The notes under the pieces: model-generated
What the model was told of the DNA's origin: nothing
The model's database searches: none
What the model saw: only the letters and a program-made list of their open reading frames with translations
Origin: Rhabditoides inermis
Taxonomy: Eukaryota; Nematoda; Chromadorea; Rhabditida; Rhabditidae
Length of the DNA: 64,000 nt
Direction of reading: 5' to 3'
Assembly (NCBI GenBank): GCA_963966185.1
Contig: CAWZYM010000020.1
Span: 170,001-234,000, forward strand
Shown here: positions 10,318 through 22,387 of the stretch, one piece after another
How the letters are laid out: each line of letters begins with the position of its first letter
How positions within the stretch are numbered: position 1 is the stretch's first letter
Made by a program: the position numbers and the translations under genes

Positions 10318-10789
10318 GGGAGAGATAGAGAGAGGGGTTCAGGTTGAGAAAGATACTGATCTGTACGACGAACCGAATGGTCAGCATGTAGAAACAAAAC
10401 GGGCGTAACAAAACGGTTTTTAAAATGTACATTGGTACATACCTCCCTCCAGAACACGAAATCCGGTTTCTCTCTCGGCCAGAGGAAGAGGAGACAGACG
10501 ATGAACATACCCGAAGAGGTGTCCGACATGTAACCTCTGGAACAGAGTCTATCTATCGTGATGATGTGCTCGATTACCCTTTTGATATCGCATTTCCAAC
10601 ACGTCAAAATCACGATCAATAAATCGATACGGCAGACTTACTTGGGAAAGAGGTCGACCCATCCGGGCACAACCCGGGGATCGGAGGAGATCCAGGATGC
10701 GACCATCACGAGAAACAGGACGAGACAGGACTTCTCCGCCCAGCTGAAAGGGGATTGCATGGAGGGTGGAGAGAGAGGGGAGAGAGGGA

Positions 10790-10836
<47 letters not shown>

Positions 10837-10966
10837 GAACCTGATTGGTCCGAGCTGTGCGTACTGTTCCTTGACCACTTGGTGTGCCTCGGCCTCCTCA
10901 TCTCTCTCCTCAGCTGTCGGAGCGGAGAAGAGACGGAGCAGGTGCCGGGGACCGAGAAATTGCAGC

Positions 10967-11005
<39 letters not shown>

Positions 11006-11444
11006 CTGACCTGTACGACGAACCAGCTAGCCAGCAGGTAGAACAGCATGGGCGGAATCGCGAACAGCATCCACGACAGGTAGGTGACTCCCGTGTCTTC
11101 GTCGGGGAAGAATCTGAAGAAGAATTTAGAAATCGATAGAACGGGAGCTTCACTTTTGTAGCGACGCGCGCAGAATGAGGTTGGGCGCTGTCGAGTTGAT
11201 CGTGCCGGTGCCGCCTGATCAGGTATGTCCCCCCTCTCTCTCCCTCCCCCCTCTCTCTCTCCCCTACCGATGAGTGCCGCGTGGGCCACCATGAGCATGA
11301 TACACTTGGCTATGCCGCGGTCGCGGGGCGAGAGGCGCGAGAGGGAGAGGGTGGAGGGGCTAGTGGAGGGGCTGAACAGGAAAAGCATGTTATCAGACGG
11401 GGATCTTTTAATAACCAGTAGGTATAGGAAAACAGGAAAAATAA

Positions 11445-11482
<38 letters not shown>

Positions 11483-11970
11483 TGATGTCCGCTCACCCCT
11501 CCCCTCCCTTGTCCATCCTCGGCATCATGATCGCCTCTATGAGTGCGAGTGCGATAGGAGACATCAGCGCCGCCGTCGCTGTGTCCGAGATCCACAGAGA
11601 GCTGCAAGCGCCCTCTCAAGCCCCGCCCCTCGCAGCCCCGCCCACATGAACGATGTGATGGCGATGAATCCAGCCATGAGCCACTGTGGTCGCGCCCCTA
11701 CGAGAGACAGCAGACGGAGGGCGACCCTCTTGTGCAGATTGCACTCCTCCACTGCCAGCGACATCATCAGAGACGAGACGAACAGGAAGTTGGTGTCCTA
11801 CAGACAAATTGTTGTTATGTGAATTGTTCGGGTGTTTGTTTCGGATAGTTATTGCCAAACTCTCACGTTCAGATAGAGTGTGGCGACTTGTTTGACGGGC
11901 AGAATGTGAAGGAGAGGGAGTAGGAAGAGAGGCATAAGAGCCGTGACCGCGAGCGGCATCACCTGACAGA

Positions 11971-12015
<45 letters not shown>

Positions 12016-12256
12016 CCTCTCTCTTTCTCTCGTTTACCTCTGCCACCCAGTAGCACGAGAGGAGAAGGATCGCGAACGCACAACGGAACTTCTTCAAAAG
12101 GTGGTTAAACACAATAAATTGACATTTGAATAAGTAAATAAGTACCTCATCACCAGTAATGATAAGTGGTGAGAGTAAAATGGGCGCGAGGACCACCCAT
12201 ATAGAAGGGAAGAAGGTACACAACTCCCGAAGCCAGAGACGCGCCGGAAGCGACAT
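9379..12256 (-). CDS. SLC13-family sodium-coupled dicarboxylate/citrate/sulfate symporter
   Basis: This should import di- or tricarboxylates or sulfate with sodium across the plasma membrane. About a dozen exons run leftward from ATG at 12256 (first exon 12256-12146) to TGA at 9379-9381. Family landmarks appear in order: an N-terminal membrane segment ([20 protein letters not shown]), [11 protein letters not shown] followed by [32 protein letters not shown], an [21 protein letters not shown] block, then [19 protein letters not shown] and [15 protein letters not shown]. The last carries the conserved Ser-Asn-(x) signature of the second sodium/anion site. C. elegans members are called nac genes; which paralogue this is cannot be told. 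Introns carry (GA)n and (CT)n tracts. It is divergent from the PNPO gene across about 570 bp. Confidence 0.9.
9832..9861. repeat. (GA)n microsatellite
   Basis: GA run in an SLC13 intron. Similar tracts occur in the same gene at about 10279-10312, 10793-10833, 10971-11001 and 11448-11476 (GA), and 10062-10150 and 11971-12012 (CT). Confidence 0.9.
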
Positions 12257-12824
12257 CCTGGAATCTAGAGCTTACACACATCATCAAAATATATAGCACA
12301 TCTTCAAGTTTCCATCTTTAGCGAGCTCGCTGACAAACAGGTTAGTATTAGCGGAACGGGCTGTGAAAATGTATGCTTGCGGAACGTGAAAAGTTGCATC
12401 TGCGAGTCATAAGTAGCTGTCAACCATGTGTCACAGTCACAAAAGGGTTGGTGAAATCAATGGCACCATGGCACATTGCCGCGCATTCGAATGGAACTAT
12501 GCGAATCGTAATCGTATTTGAGGGTAGTGAACTGTGATAGCGAGACATTTGCACAGAGTGCATATAGTGCATGCATAGGGGAGAGGTTCTTTTCGGAATG
12601 TGTGCTAGTTAGTTGGTTGGTGATGATTGTTATTGTAACAATGATGAGATGTTTTCACAATCTCTCTCAGATGGCCTTTGCATTTCCGCGACCCAGGGAC
12701 AATTTCGGTGTACACAACAAACAGCGTGCGAGTATTGATAAGATTTTTCGCCAGCTGGCCCCGGTGAATGTTTCATCGCACGCGGAAGCTAGCCGCGCCT
12801 TTGTTCACTCGTCATTTCCCAGCT
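12257..12824. promoter_or_regulatory. Divergent intergenic region between SLC13 and PNPO genes
   Basis: About 570 bp separate two start codons pointing away from each other, so both promoters should lie here. No specific motif was recognised. The PNPO side ends in a splice-acceptor-like CATTTCCCAG two bases before the ATG, consistent with trans-splicing. Confidence 0.5.
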
Positions 12825-14044
12825 ATGAATACTCCCATGGATATCAAAGGTAAATTCCTTGTGATAAATGCCTTGAAAACATTGGCCAGCAGATGTTAGC
12901 AAAAAATGATGTCATCACTCTATCGCAATTTGACAAAAACTTCTGGAGGTATGGGGAATTGAACCCCAGCCCTCTCCCATGCTAAGGGAGCGCTCTACCA
13001 CTGAGCTATACCCCCACCGATCGCTTGCTAATCGGATTGCCTGTTCTCTCAGGCTGGCGGCGCGCCTATTGCAACGAGGACGAGCCGTTTCTGCTGGAGA
13101 AAAACCTGCCCAGCCGTAATCCGCACAAGCTATTCGCCCACTGGTTCCAGGTACATTCTCAAAATGAGAAAATACTGATATGCAACTCAGAACGTGGCGA
13201 GCAAGGCGGACCTCATGTTCGAGGAGGTGAACGCAGTCTCTCTGTCCACAGTCGATAAGTGAGTGAGGGTTGGGAGTGTTGTGATAGCCTGGAGTGTTGA
13301 GGCGCGGTCGGCCGCGGTCCCGAATGGTGCTGCTCAAGGAGTACAACGACGAGGGATTCGTGTTCTTCACAAACTCGGACAGCCACAAGGTGGGCAGAGG
13401 GAGAGAGGGGGGACGAGATCGTACATTTTCAGGGCGCGGAACTGGCTGCCAACCCGCACGCTGCTATGCTTTTCTTCTGGCCGAGGGTGCATCGACAGGC
13501 GCGTCTCTCTCCCTCTCTCCCTCCCTCTCTCTCTCATCTCCCTCTCTCCAGGTTCGCGTGGAGGGCGCGGTGTCGGTGCTTCCGTCGCAGATGGCGGTCG
13601 ACTACTGGATGACTCGTCCCGTGTCTTCTCGCATCGGTAGTGCGGCGAGCTGCCAGAGCAGCGCAGTTCCCAGCAGGGACGCCCTCACGCACAAAAAGGC
13701 CGAGTTGGAGAAGAAGGCCGAACAGGGGGGAGAGCAGGCAATCACCAAGCCCGAGAGCTGGTCAGTCAATCTCCTGTTCAGATTCATTGTCACTTGTCCA
13801 ATCTAAAGAACGTGGTCACGCGCAATAGTGATGTTTACAGGAACGGCTACATTCTGCGGCCGGACTATTTCGAGTTCTGGCAGGGGCAGAGCGATCGATT
13901 GCATGACCGAATCGTGTTCGATAAGACGGTGAGGGCACATGACTAGCCGGTCCTTTCACTCACTCATATCATTCCATTCAGGGAGACGAGCCTCTCTCAC
14001 AGCCTGCCGACGACGGATGGTTCATCAAGCGACTCTCCCCTTGA
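12825..14044 (+). CDS. Pyridoxamine 5'-phosphate oxidase (PNPO)
   Basis: The FMN enzyme that oxidises pyridoxamine or pyridoxine 5'-phosphate to pyridoxal 5'-phosphate, the last step of vitamin B6 salvage, in the cytosol. The start at 12825 (MNTPMDIKG) joins in phase to GWRRAYCNEDEPFLLEK, which fits the family's usual N-terminus. The rest is colinear with the family: LFAHWFQ, VNAVSLSTVDKDGRPRSRMVLLK, GFVFFTNSDSHKG, AMLFFWPRVHRQVRVEG, then a GYILRPDYFEFWQGQ segment (FMN/substrate site) and the C-terminal QSDRLHDRIVF and WFIKRLSP. Roughly 230-240 residues, near the normal length. Intron 1 hosts a tRNA-Ala gene on the opposite strand. A (CT)n tract lies in a later intron. It is the first gene of a possible operon with tomm-70. 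Confidence 0.93.
12944..13015 (-). tRNA. tRNA-Ala(AGC)
   Basis: Minus-strand cloverleaf of 72 nt including the discriminator: acceptor GGGGGTA/TACCTCC, D arm GCTCAGTGGTAGAGC, anticodon stem CTCCC/GGGAG with loop TTAGCAT (anticodon AGC) and T loop TTCAATT. The third acceptor pair is G-U, a known alanine identity element. It is nested antisense in intron 1 of the PNPO gene. Confidence 0.95.
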
Positions 14045-14318
14045 TTCACTTCAATGTTATCTATTGTTTTATAGTTACTGATAAATGGATGCACGCCTTT
14101 CCGCTTTGTTTATGACATCATAATCACGGCCACCCAAGTTGAAGTGCTGCATTGTGTAATGCATGGTGTGAAACGAGTTGCACAACTGTGTTTGATTTCT
14201 CACGTCAGAAACGCGCGCTGGTTAATTTTCATCATAACGTTTCCACTAATTGTACACGTTTCACGTTACTGCTATCTCGTCATTCCATCTGTTATGATGT
14301 ATCAGTAACTAGTTGCAG

Positions 14319-16925
14319 ATGTCTCAGCAGTTGGGTGGCGAGCAGTCGCTGAAGAAGACGGCTGCGGTGGCTGTGGCCGCCGCCGCAACCGTCGCCGCTG
14401 GTGTCGGCGCCTACTACTACTTCACCAACAGGGAGGTACGTGTGACTATTTATTTACTTTGACTACTTGATTGATATTGTACATGATGTACTTGTGCAGA
14501 AAACGTACCGTTCACCCATGACGTCACTATCCTCACCCCACTCGACTCATTGATTGTCGGCGTTCAACATTTGATAAATGTGCAACACTGTACTTCACTT
14601 TGTTTCTATGACGTCATTTCTACATCGTATGCATGACGTCAACTGGTTTAGACGGAGAGGAAGCCGGTGTCGCTGACTCCCGACCATGTGCGCATGAACG
14701 TGTTGGAGCTGAAGGTGCTCGGCAACGAGCTCTTCGCCAACAAGAAGTACGCCGATGCCGTCAAGGTTGGAGTGGCAGTCATTGCATATGTTCATTTGCT
14801 TTGTATTTGTAGGTGTTCACGTTGGCGATCGAGCGTGAGGAGCCCGGCTCAGACCCCATCAAGGCTCTCTGCTACCAGAACCGCGCCGCCGCCAAGGAGG
14901 TGAGTCTACTGCGCCAGTTATGATACGAATACCCATCAAATTACTCGCACTTTTCGAAATGGACTAAATTCAGCGTGCCGGCGGTGTGCCGACGCAGAAC
15001 CTGATCGACGATGTGAACGCGGCGATCGGTCTGAAGAAGGAGTACGGCAAGGCGTACGCCCGCCGCGCCAAGTACCACAGACTCCTCAACGCGCACAGGG
15101 ACGCCATCGTCGGTCAGTGTACAATCGATTCAATATCAACTATCTTGCAGTGATTGTATTATATATGTCTTGCAGTGATTGTATTATATATGTATGTTTT
15201 ACAAAATGTTGCAGACCTGTTCGTCGCGCTTCACTTGTCAGCTATCAGCGAGGAGGCCGCCCAACAGGAACTGGCACAGAACATCGAGCCCGTCGAGGCT
15301 CTTCGCAAGCAGGCATGGCAGGTCAGTCTATCTACTCTATCTACTCTTTATTTCTCTTCGCAAATTCCGCGATCTCTTCAAAATGAACACATGCAGATTA
15401 TGCGCTCTTCCCTTGGCGGCGAGCGTCCGGTGAGGCACGAGAGGGTGAGTCATTCCGTTCGCGTTTTCTGATAATAAGTAGTATACTGATGTTGTAGGTG
15501 TACCAGTGGCTGCACAAGTCTGGTCAGGACGACGTCATCCGCCGCGATGTGCTCAAGGCGGCCGGAGACGTGACCGTGGTGGCGGAGAGGTGGGTGCAGA
15601 TGACGTGATGTGTGGCATGGTGATGGTAGCGCTTCAGCCCGTACGCTCTGGCCATCCAGCTGGTGTGCGAGAAGCAGTTTGACGATGTGGCTTCGTTGAT
15701 TCTGGAGAGAGGCGAGAATCTCGGGGAGCAGGCGCCCGAGTGCATGCTACTCGCCGCCAGGTTTCTCCTCTACAAGAACATGAGACAAGAGGTGCGTATC
15801 TATCCCTGATGAACCTTATGTATATCTGTCTGTGTGTGAGTTTCTTGAGAGTGATTTTTTTTTTGTATTCAGAGCGAGGGTTCTCTTGCGGTGGCAGAGC
15901 AGCTGATTGAGAAGGTGGAGGACCCGGTGCGCAAGCGCGAGCTCCAGATCTCGGCCCACGTTGTCAAGATTGAGTCGCAGCTCGAGAAAGCTGGAGTTGT
16001 GAAGTGAGTCGTTTTTATCTCAGAGTTTTGTCAGTTTGTCTTTGTTAAGTTTTGGGAGAAAGAAGCGGTTCTTGATAATTTACTTTTTTCAGGGCGTGGG
16101 AGGATGCGGTGGCGTTCGACTCGTCTGTGAACGACTTCTACACGACTGCGTGCTTCCGCCTGGCCATCTGCAGCGAGCCGACCGAGGCGAAGCGCATCCT
16201 CAACGACTCCCGGGTCACCCCCAATGACACTGTCAAGTGAGTTGAGTTGAGAATGTACGTGAGAAGATCCTACTTCCTACTGTATTCGTTAAGTCTTCTG
16301 CGTCTGATGCTGGACATTCTGACGGAGGACAACTCGAACGGACTGGCGATCACGCAGAGGATCCAGGCGCTGGAGCAGTACGTGAACGAGATGAAAGAGG
16401 CCACCCCGCACGCCATGGGAATGCTCGTCAAGGTGAGCAGAGGAAGGGCTGGGGGAGAGTGATGATGAACGGTGCTTGATGCTTGTAGATCTACACGTCG
16501 ATGGGCGCAGCGGACAAGGCGCGCGATCTGATGAGCAAGATCCTCGAAAAGGAGAACGAGAGCATGCACTGGTTCGAGAGGAGGTGAGTGCGTCTGCCTG
16601 CCAGCTACTGTCACTCCCTCACTCGCATGCTTGCAGCTGTCTGGCGATGTCTGTGGAGGATGCCCTGGAGGCTCTCGAGTACTGTCTGTCGATTGAGCCG
16701 CACCACAACGAGGCGAACATCATGTGTGCTGGTCTGAAGATGAACGCGCACGGCAACAGCCTGTTCGGCAAGCGCGCCTACGAGGAGCTCATCGAGCTAG
16801 TCAACAGGGCCGAGCGCTCGTTTGACGGAACCGTCGACGGACCCGTGGAACCCGGCGTGTTCAGGCTGAAGGAGATCTTGGACGCCAAGAGGAAGGCCGC
16901 CGAGATGCTCGGTCTCTTTGTCTGA
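14319..16925 (+). CDS. tomm-70: Mitochondrial import receptor TOM70
   Basis: Outer-membrane TPR receptor that docks Hsp70/Hsp90-bound preproteins for import. The ATG at 14319 follows TTGCAG directly, suggesting a trans-splice acceptor. An N-terminal anchor (AAVAVAAAATVAAGVGAYYYF) comes first. TPR units follow: LELKVLGNELFANKKYADAV, ALCYQNRAAAKE, AAIGLKKEYGKAYARRAKYH and DAIVDLFVALHLSAI. C-terminal repeats include YALAIQLVCEKQFDDVASLI, MLVKIYTSMGAADKARDLM and ALEALEYCLSIEPHHNEANI. The stop is at 16923-16925. About a dozen short introns; the exons are GC-rich. Close spacing to PNPO upstream (275 bp) and cosa-1 downstream (430 bp). Confidence 0.9.
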
Positions 16926-17354
16926 ATGTGTACTCTCCATATCTACTATCCAGAACTCGCTAGAGTCATTCCTGGTGACTGCTCATGTTTCGTTGTGTAT
17001 GTGTGTGACGCGTAGTTTTTTTTTGTTATAGAGAATCTTAGATATTAGATTGTTGGTTATTTCATTTGATAATGAATATTATTATAAAGATTTTATTTAC
17101 TATCCGAATTAGATGATCTGAATATTGTTGTGCAGTTTTCTGCAACACGGTAGTGAAAATCTCGAAAATCGATCGATAATTTCAAGTTTTTTTTAAATGA
17201 GATGATATATTTTGATAGCAGATTATACGTTTTTCATTTCTCTTCGACTGTCTATTTGGTTTCGTCAACAATCGTCAATCTTCCAAAACTCCGTCTCGCC
17301 TCACCTATCGCGTTTGATCTGACTGGAACTTGTTCACAACAGTATTTTTCTCGG

Positions 17355-20339
17355 ATGCCTGGGGAAATACGAGGAGCGAATCACGAGGATTGTGTGGAGT
17401 TCGGCGGGGGCGACGGGGAGGTGGAGCCGACGACGTTCAAGATGCCGCGTGCCGTCAAGCACAAGGCGGCCAAGGACAAGAAGGCGACGACGACGGGCAA
17501 GGAGACGTGGAGGGGATGCCAGCAGCAGCCCCACCCCATTCACAAGGACGTGTCGGTGGGTATTCTGTTGTGTGGTGTTATGTAATGTGCTCGTTGAGAT
17601 TGTGGGTTCTTGCGTGGTGGTGGGTGGGACGGATCCGAACTTTGCGGAGCGGAGTGCGATGATGCCGGCGGCCTTCATCGGAGACTGGCGCATCGTGCTG
17701 GCACAGGAGAACAAGGGTCAGTCTGGTAGGACAAACGCAGATTTGTTTTGTTGCATCTTTTCTAGTCTAAAGAAAGCACAGGCACTGTGTTCGGTATTGA
17801 ATATGCAGACTATGTAAGATGCTTCTCATGTTATGAGAAGGTGTGGTCAACAAAACGACTAAAGACTATCATCTAAAACAACACGTTCAGATCGGATGGC
17901 GAAAATCCGCAACAATGGCGGAACTATCACCGTGTTTATGACGCCCAAAGTTGTGAGTGATTATCAATTATCGATTGTGACTTATCGATTGATTCTCTCT
18001 CAGTGCGAGTTCGTGTTGACAGTGTGCAACCGTCTGCGTCTCCCTCACGAGGTGCGCTTCAAGGCGCTCTTCATATTCAACAAGTAAGTTTTTACTCGTT
18101 GTTATTTTGGTTACGGTTTATTTGTTGCCGTCATTATGAACTTTATCTCATTTTTATGTTAGGTTCATGGTCACTCAGTGGGAGCACACCAAGAAAGTAC
18201 TGTTCGCAAAAAAGGGCCTGGACGACGAGCAAAAGAGGAAGTACTGGGACTCGACCGAGGCGAATATGGCTAGGTGGGACGGGACCGGAAGGGGCGGAGC
18301 TTGTGTACATGGGTCATGTTAAGGCAGCTGCCGATGCGCCTGCTCGCCTGCATCCAAATCGCATCCAAGGAGAGAAGCTACCACGAGGTGAACAGCATTC
18401 AAATCAATCATTTATCCACAATCGCTATATCCTGACTATACAACAAGTGCATACGGTACACCACAAGGGCAAAGCGCTGGGCGAAACACAGTTTAGCAAC
18501 GGGGATGGTAGCATTCGAACATGCTTTCACATTGACTCGTTTGCAGAGTCTGGGCACGCTGCAGGTGATGGCTGCTCTGCGCGCGCTCGGCTTCGTGTAC
18601 ACGCAGGAGACGCTGCTCAAGTCGGAGATGCGCGTCCTGCGCGCCATCCACTTCCACGTGCCCAAGAGTCCCGTCGAGAACATCGAGACCATACTCAAGA
18701 CGGCTGGTGGGTGTGGCAGGGGGGTCTATAGTGGTTTCGGTATGATTTCGATCTGTGTTTTCCCCCGGATGGATTGGTCGGTATTTCATGGGGTAGTGCC
18801 GATGTTCGGTGCTCAATACTATTATTGCTGGAATTCGAAATGAATACAGCGGGATGGTGTTGTGATTTGAAATCGTAGCACAGCATCACTGGTTTTGCAT
18901 CGATGCGTGTTGTCAGAGTCGGGCGTGCGTCGCATAACTGTCAAGGACGTGATGGACTACTGGCAGAACTCGCTGCTCATACTCGATGTGGTCAGAGAGA
19001 GAGAGAGAGAGAGAGGAGGGGGAGGAGCAGGAGGAAGGGGAGCATGTTATAGAGGGAAAGAGGGTGTTGTAGGTGTTCCTGCACTACGACCACATATATT
19101 TCACCCTGCTGCGGCAAGTGTTCACGGAGACGACTGGCGAGAGCGGGGACACGGGCGTCGAGAGGTGAGGAGGGGGGGGGGGGGGAGAGGGAGAAAGAGA
19201 GAGAGTACTCCTTCGCAGGCTGGACGTGGAGGAGTGCAAGGGCGACTTCATACTGCTCGCCGCTGCCGTGCTGGTTGTGTCGGTGCACGTGTCGAGGGGA
19301 CCCGCCACGGCTAAGAAAGTGGGTGAGGGGGGAGGGATTCAATCAACCAATCAATCGTTTATCCGGAATCGTTATATCTGAATATGACAACACAATCATG
19401 ATGATATGAAGCATACAGTAGGAGAGGGATTACAGAGACTGTACTCGGCCCAACCTATCCGACTGTCCATAGGTCTCTGGCGTATTGGAGTTAGTTGAGC
19501 TTTGGAATCAGTTATGATTATGAAATCCATTGTATTGCAATGGAACATGTATATAGTGATGATGTGTCTGTTTTTTGCAGTTCGTGAAGCACGTGGTGAA
19601 CGCGTGCAGCGCGCCGATGCGGGACGTGTGCGCGCTGAGTGGAGTGATCATGGACACGATACGCACACAGGACGAGAGGAACAGGAAGCACGCGGCCGAG
19701 GGCGGACTGCAGAGGGAGCGCGAGAAGCTCAAGGAGCAGGCCAGACAGAGGGAGGCACACATGCAGCACTTGATAGACGCGCGCGACAGGGAGAACGAGA
19801 GGAAGAGGAGGGAGCAGCAGGAGGAGGAGCAGGCGGAGCACGGGGAGCAGGAGCAGATGGATATGGAGTTGGAGAGCCAGGAGGGCCAGTCGCAGGAGAT
19901 GCTGCAGCAGTTCGAGGAGCAGGGTGGGATGGACGCGCAGAACGAGCAGGTGATGGAGCAGCTGCGCGTGGAAGAGGAGCAGGAGAAGCAGGCAGCGGAG
20001 GAGAGGGAGAAGGAGAGCCGGCGCAGGGAGGTGGAGAGGGAGAGGCGGCATCGGGAGATGGAGGGAGGACACGACTCGCAGCACATGGATGGGGAGAGGA
20101 GGCGCCGCGCCGAGAACGGATACTTCCATCACAGGGACAGCAAGCGGCACGCCGTGTCGCGACAGCCGAGGGAGAAGATGCATGATGGAAGGCACTACGG
20201 GCAGAGGGAGCACAAGGTGTACAGCCAGCAGAGACATGAAGGAGGAGGAGGAGGAGGAGGGCACCACAGGGGCCACTACGACGGGTACGACATGGACAGG
20301 GAGCGGTACCAGCACAGGGAGAGGGACAGGCGGCACTAG
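17355..20339 (+). CDS. cosa-1: COSA-1 / CNTD1 cyclin-like crossover factor with a long charged tail
   Basis: CNTD1/COSA-1 proteins bind a CDK2-type kinase and mark designated crossover sites in meiotic prophase. Exons join in phase from 17355. The cyclin fold matches CNTD1 in order: PKVCEFVLTVCNRL, FKALFIFNKFMV, MRLLACIQIASKE, then LGTLQVMAALRALGFVYTQE, SEMRVLRAIHFHVPKSPVEN, LLILDVVFLHYDHIYFTLL and KGDFILLAAAVLVVSV. After FVKHVVNACSAPMRDVCALS the protein continues for about 200 residues of Glu/Gln/Arg-rich, coiled-coil-like and then His/Arg/Gly-rich sequence to TAG at 20337. Vertebrate CNTD1 lacks such a tail. An N-terminal basic segment (KHKAAKDKKATT) precedes the fold. Two introns contain short retroposon tails. 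An alternative start is Met at about 17442. Confidence 0.85.
18401..18509 (-). mobile_element. 5'-truncated retroposon tail, (GATT)n-tailed
   Basis: A 109-bp insert in a cosa-1 intron. It ends (minus sense) GGATATAGCGATTGTGGATAAA plus a GATT-rich tail and is flanked by AGCATTC (18394-18400 and 18510-18516). The 3' end is shared with the insert at 39697-39756 in mcm-5. Confidence 0.75.
19342..19423 (-). mobile_element. 5'-truncated retroposon tail, (GATT)n-tailed
   Basis: An 82-bp insert in another cosa-1 intron, flanked by GAGGGATT (19334-19341 and 19424-19431). Its sequence is the inverted copy of the last roughly 80 bp of the retroposon at 51895-52291, including TATAACGATTCCGGATAAAC and the GATT tail. 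Confidence 0.85.
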
Positions 20340-20740
20340 ATGCATGGACGCTGCTCAAGTCTGTGAATATGTTGACTTACGCTGTTCATGTTGTTGTTGG
20401 TTCATGGTTACTGTAGTATTGTTGTGTTTTGTTGACCTGTTCACGTGTTCATAAAATTATTTCTGTGTTTTTGTCGTTTTATGTGAATTATGTGTTTGCA
20501 GCACTTTGATATCGAAATTAACACCCCGCGAAACGCACGAGATTGAATGTCGCTCCATTGCTAAATTTTGGGCGGGAAAGTTGAGCGCTGTTTGAAGTCC
20601 TTTTGCGCGCGAAACAGTTGTATTCGGTTGTATATTGATATATGAATTATATCGAATTGATTGATGTGTTGATTGATTGATCGACTTGTTTACTATCATC
20701 ATATCACATACATTCATGTATCTCGTATTTCGTTTGATTG

Positions 20741-22330
20741 ATGGATGCCCCTAGGCTCTCGCGACTCCCCTCCACTCTCTCTACCATGGAGAAGGTGGTG
20801 CAGGGAACGATCAGTTCTCTCGGTCACCTCGACACCGATGGCGTCTACTACCAGGAGCCGGACTGCTTCGGTGAGTAGCGCTGGAAGGGGGTATCAACAC
20901 TTGTTGTCGTGGGGTTGAACGACTGTTTCAGAGGCGATGCGGGACCTGATCCGCTTTCTGCGCAACGACGACGACGAGTGCCGGGTGCGGTGCATCTGCG
21001 GGCGCAGCAACATGGTCGGCAAGGACCTCATCCCCATCATGAAGACACAGGGCCTGAACGGAAAGCTCTTCGACACTGCACTCAGGTAGGAGTGTCGACA
21101 CGTTATTGTTGGAGAAGATGTCGTTGAAGGTTGCTGGTGAACCTGTGTCAACCGGCGCTGCTCAGCATGAGCATCCACGCACCAGAGGACAAGGTGAGTA
21201 GATTGTTTGGAAATGCACAATATTTATTCGTATATTCAATAATAGAAGTTAGATTGATCTGATATAGGTTCAATGGCACACGTTCCACAAGCTGGAGGAG
21301 AACCTCATCCGCTGCAAGCTCTCCTTCGCCGACGAGGCATTCTTTCGCGTCCTATCCGACAAGCTCGAGAACTACTTTGTCACCACGGTGTGTGTGTTTA
21401 TTTGGTAACATAGTTGTTTGTTTGTTCAGGAGTACGAGGAGCGTCTGGAGGAGGACCGTATTGTGATGGAGCGCATCATCGCCCTGGTGCGCTACGTGCT
21501 CGCCATCTCGGCCAATTCAAGGGATGCCAAGGTGAGTCTAAAATGGGGGGACATGACCCCGAGAGTTGACATGCATTGTGTGTCACTGTAATTAATGGTA
21601 TTTCATTGTAATTTACGTAACAAATGTTGTGGGCTGCTCGAGATAACTATTCTGAATCTGAACATGACCGTAATGATGTGTGTGGCAGAGGACGACGTTT
21701 GACCTGAACTCTCACGACCGGGTGATCACTGCCCTGCTGGACAGCGGCATGGGCGAGGTGCTGGCGACGATTGCCGGGAACGGCCGCGAGAGGGACTTCC
21801 ATCTACCCGTCATGGAGATCATCGCCCTCATCGTCAAGGAACACGTGAGTTGCACACCTGTCGCTGTTTTCAAGATCCTCTCAGAGCCCGGCCGATCTTG
21901 TCTCGGCGGCGAATGGCAGGAGCGCGTCGGAGAAGGCGGAGGCCGAGGCCGCGATGCGGCAGGCGGTGGAGAGGGAGCAGGCACGGCAGGCCGCCCAGCG
22001 GAGCAAGGCACTCAGCGGACGACACTCCAGGTACACGCACTCACTCATTGGCTACGTGGTTACGGTATAGTGTGATACAGGTGATTTGCTCGTTCCAGAT
22101 TCGCCGGCTCGTACGTGGTGAAGGGTCTGTCGGCGGTGAACAAGGAGAACGATTTGTTTGTCAACAAGTGAGTGAGAGAGGAAATGGGAGAGATGTTTAC
22201 TCGTGCTTTTCAGGGCGGTCAAGTCTGTCGACGATGTCAATTTCTGCGAGGAGAGAAAGGCGAAGAAGCGAGTTGCCAAGAACAAGCGGCCGTTCGAAGC
22301 GAAGGTGCGCGTCTCTCTCTCCTCTCTCTC

Positions 22331-22387
<57 letters not shown>

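Noticed and set aside
19518..20358. Two long minus-strand frames (about 209 and 275 codons) opposite the cosa-1 tail
   Set aside because: They are antisense shadows of a GAG/CAG-rich coding exon. The plus frame continues the cyclin domain with correct phase, and the antisense products are Leu/His/Pro low-complexity.
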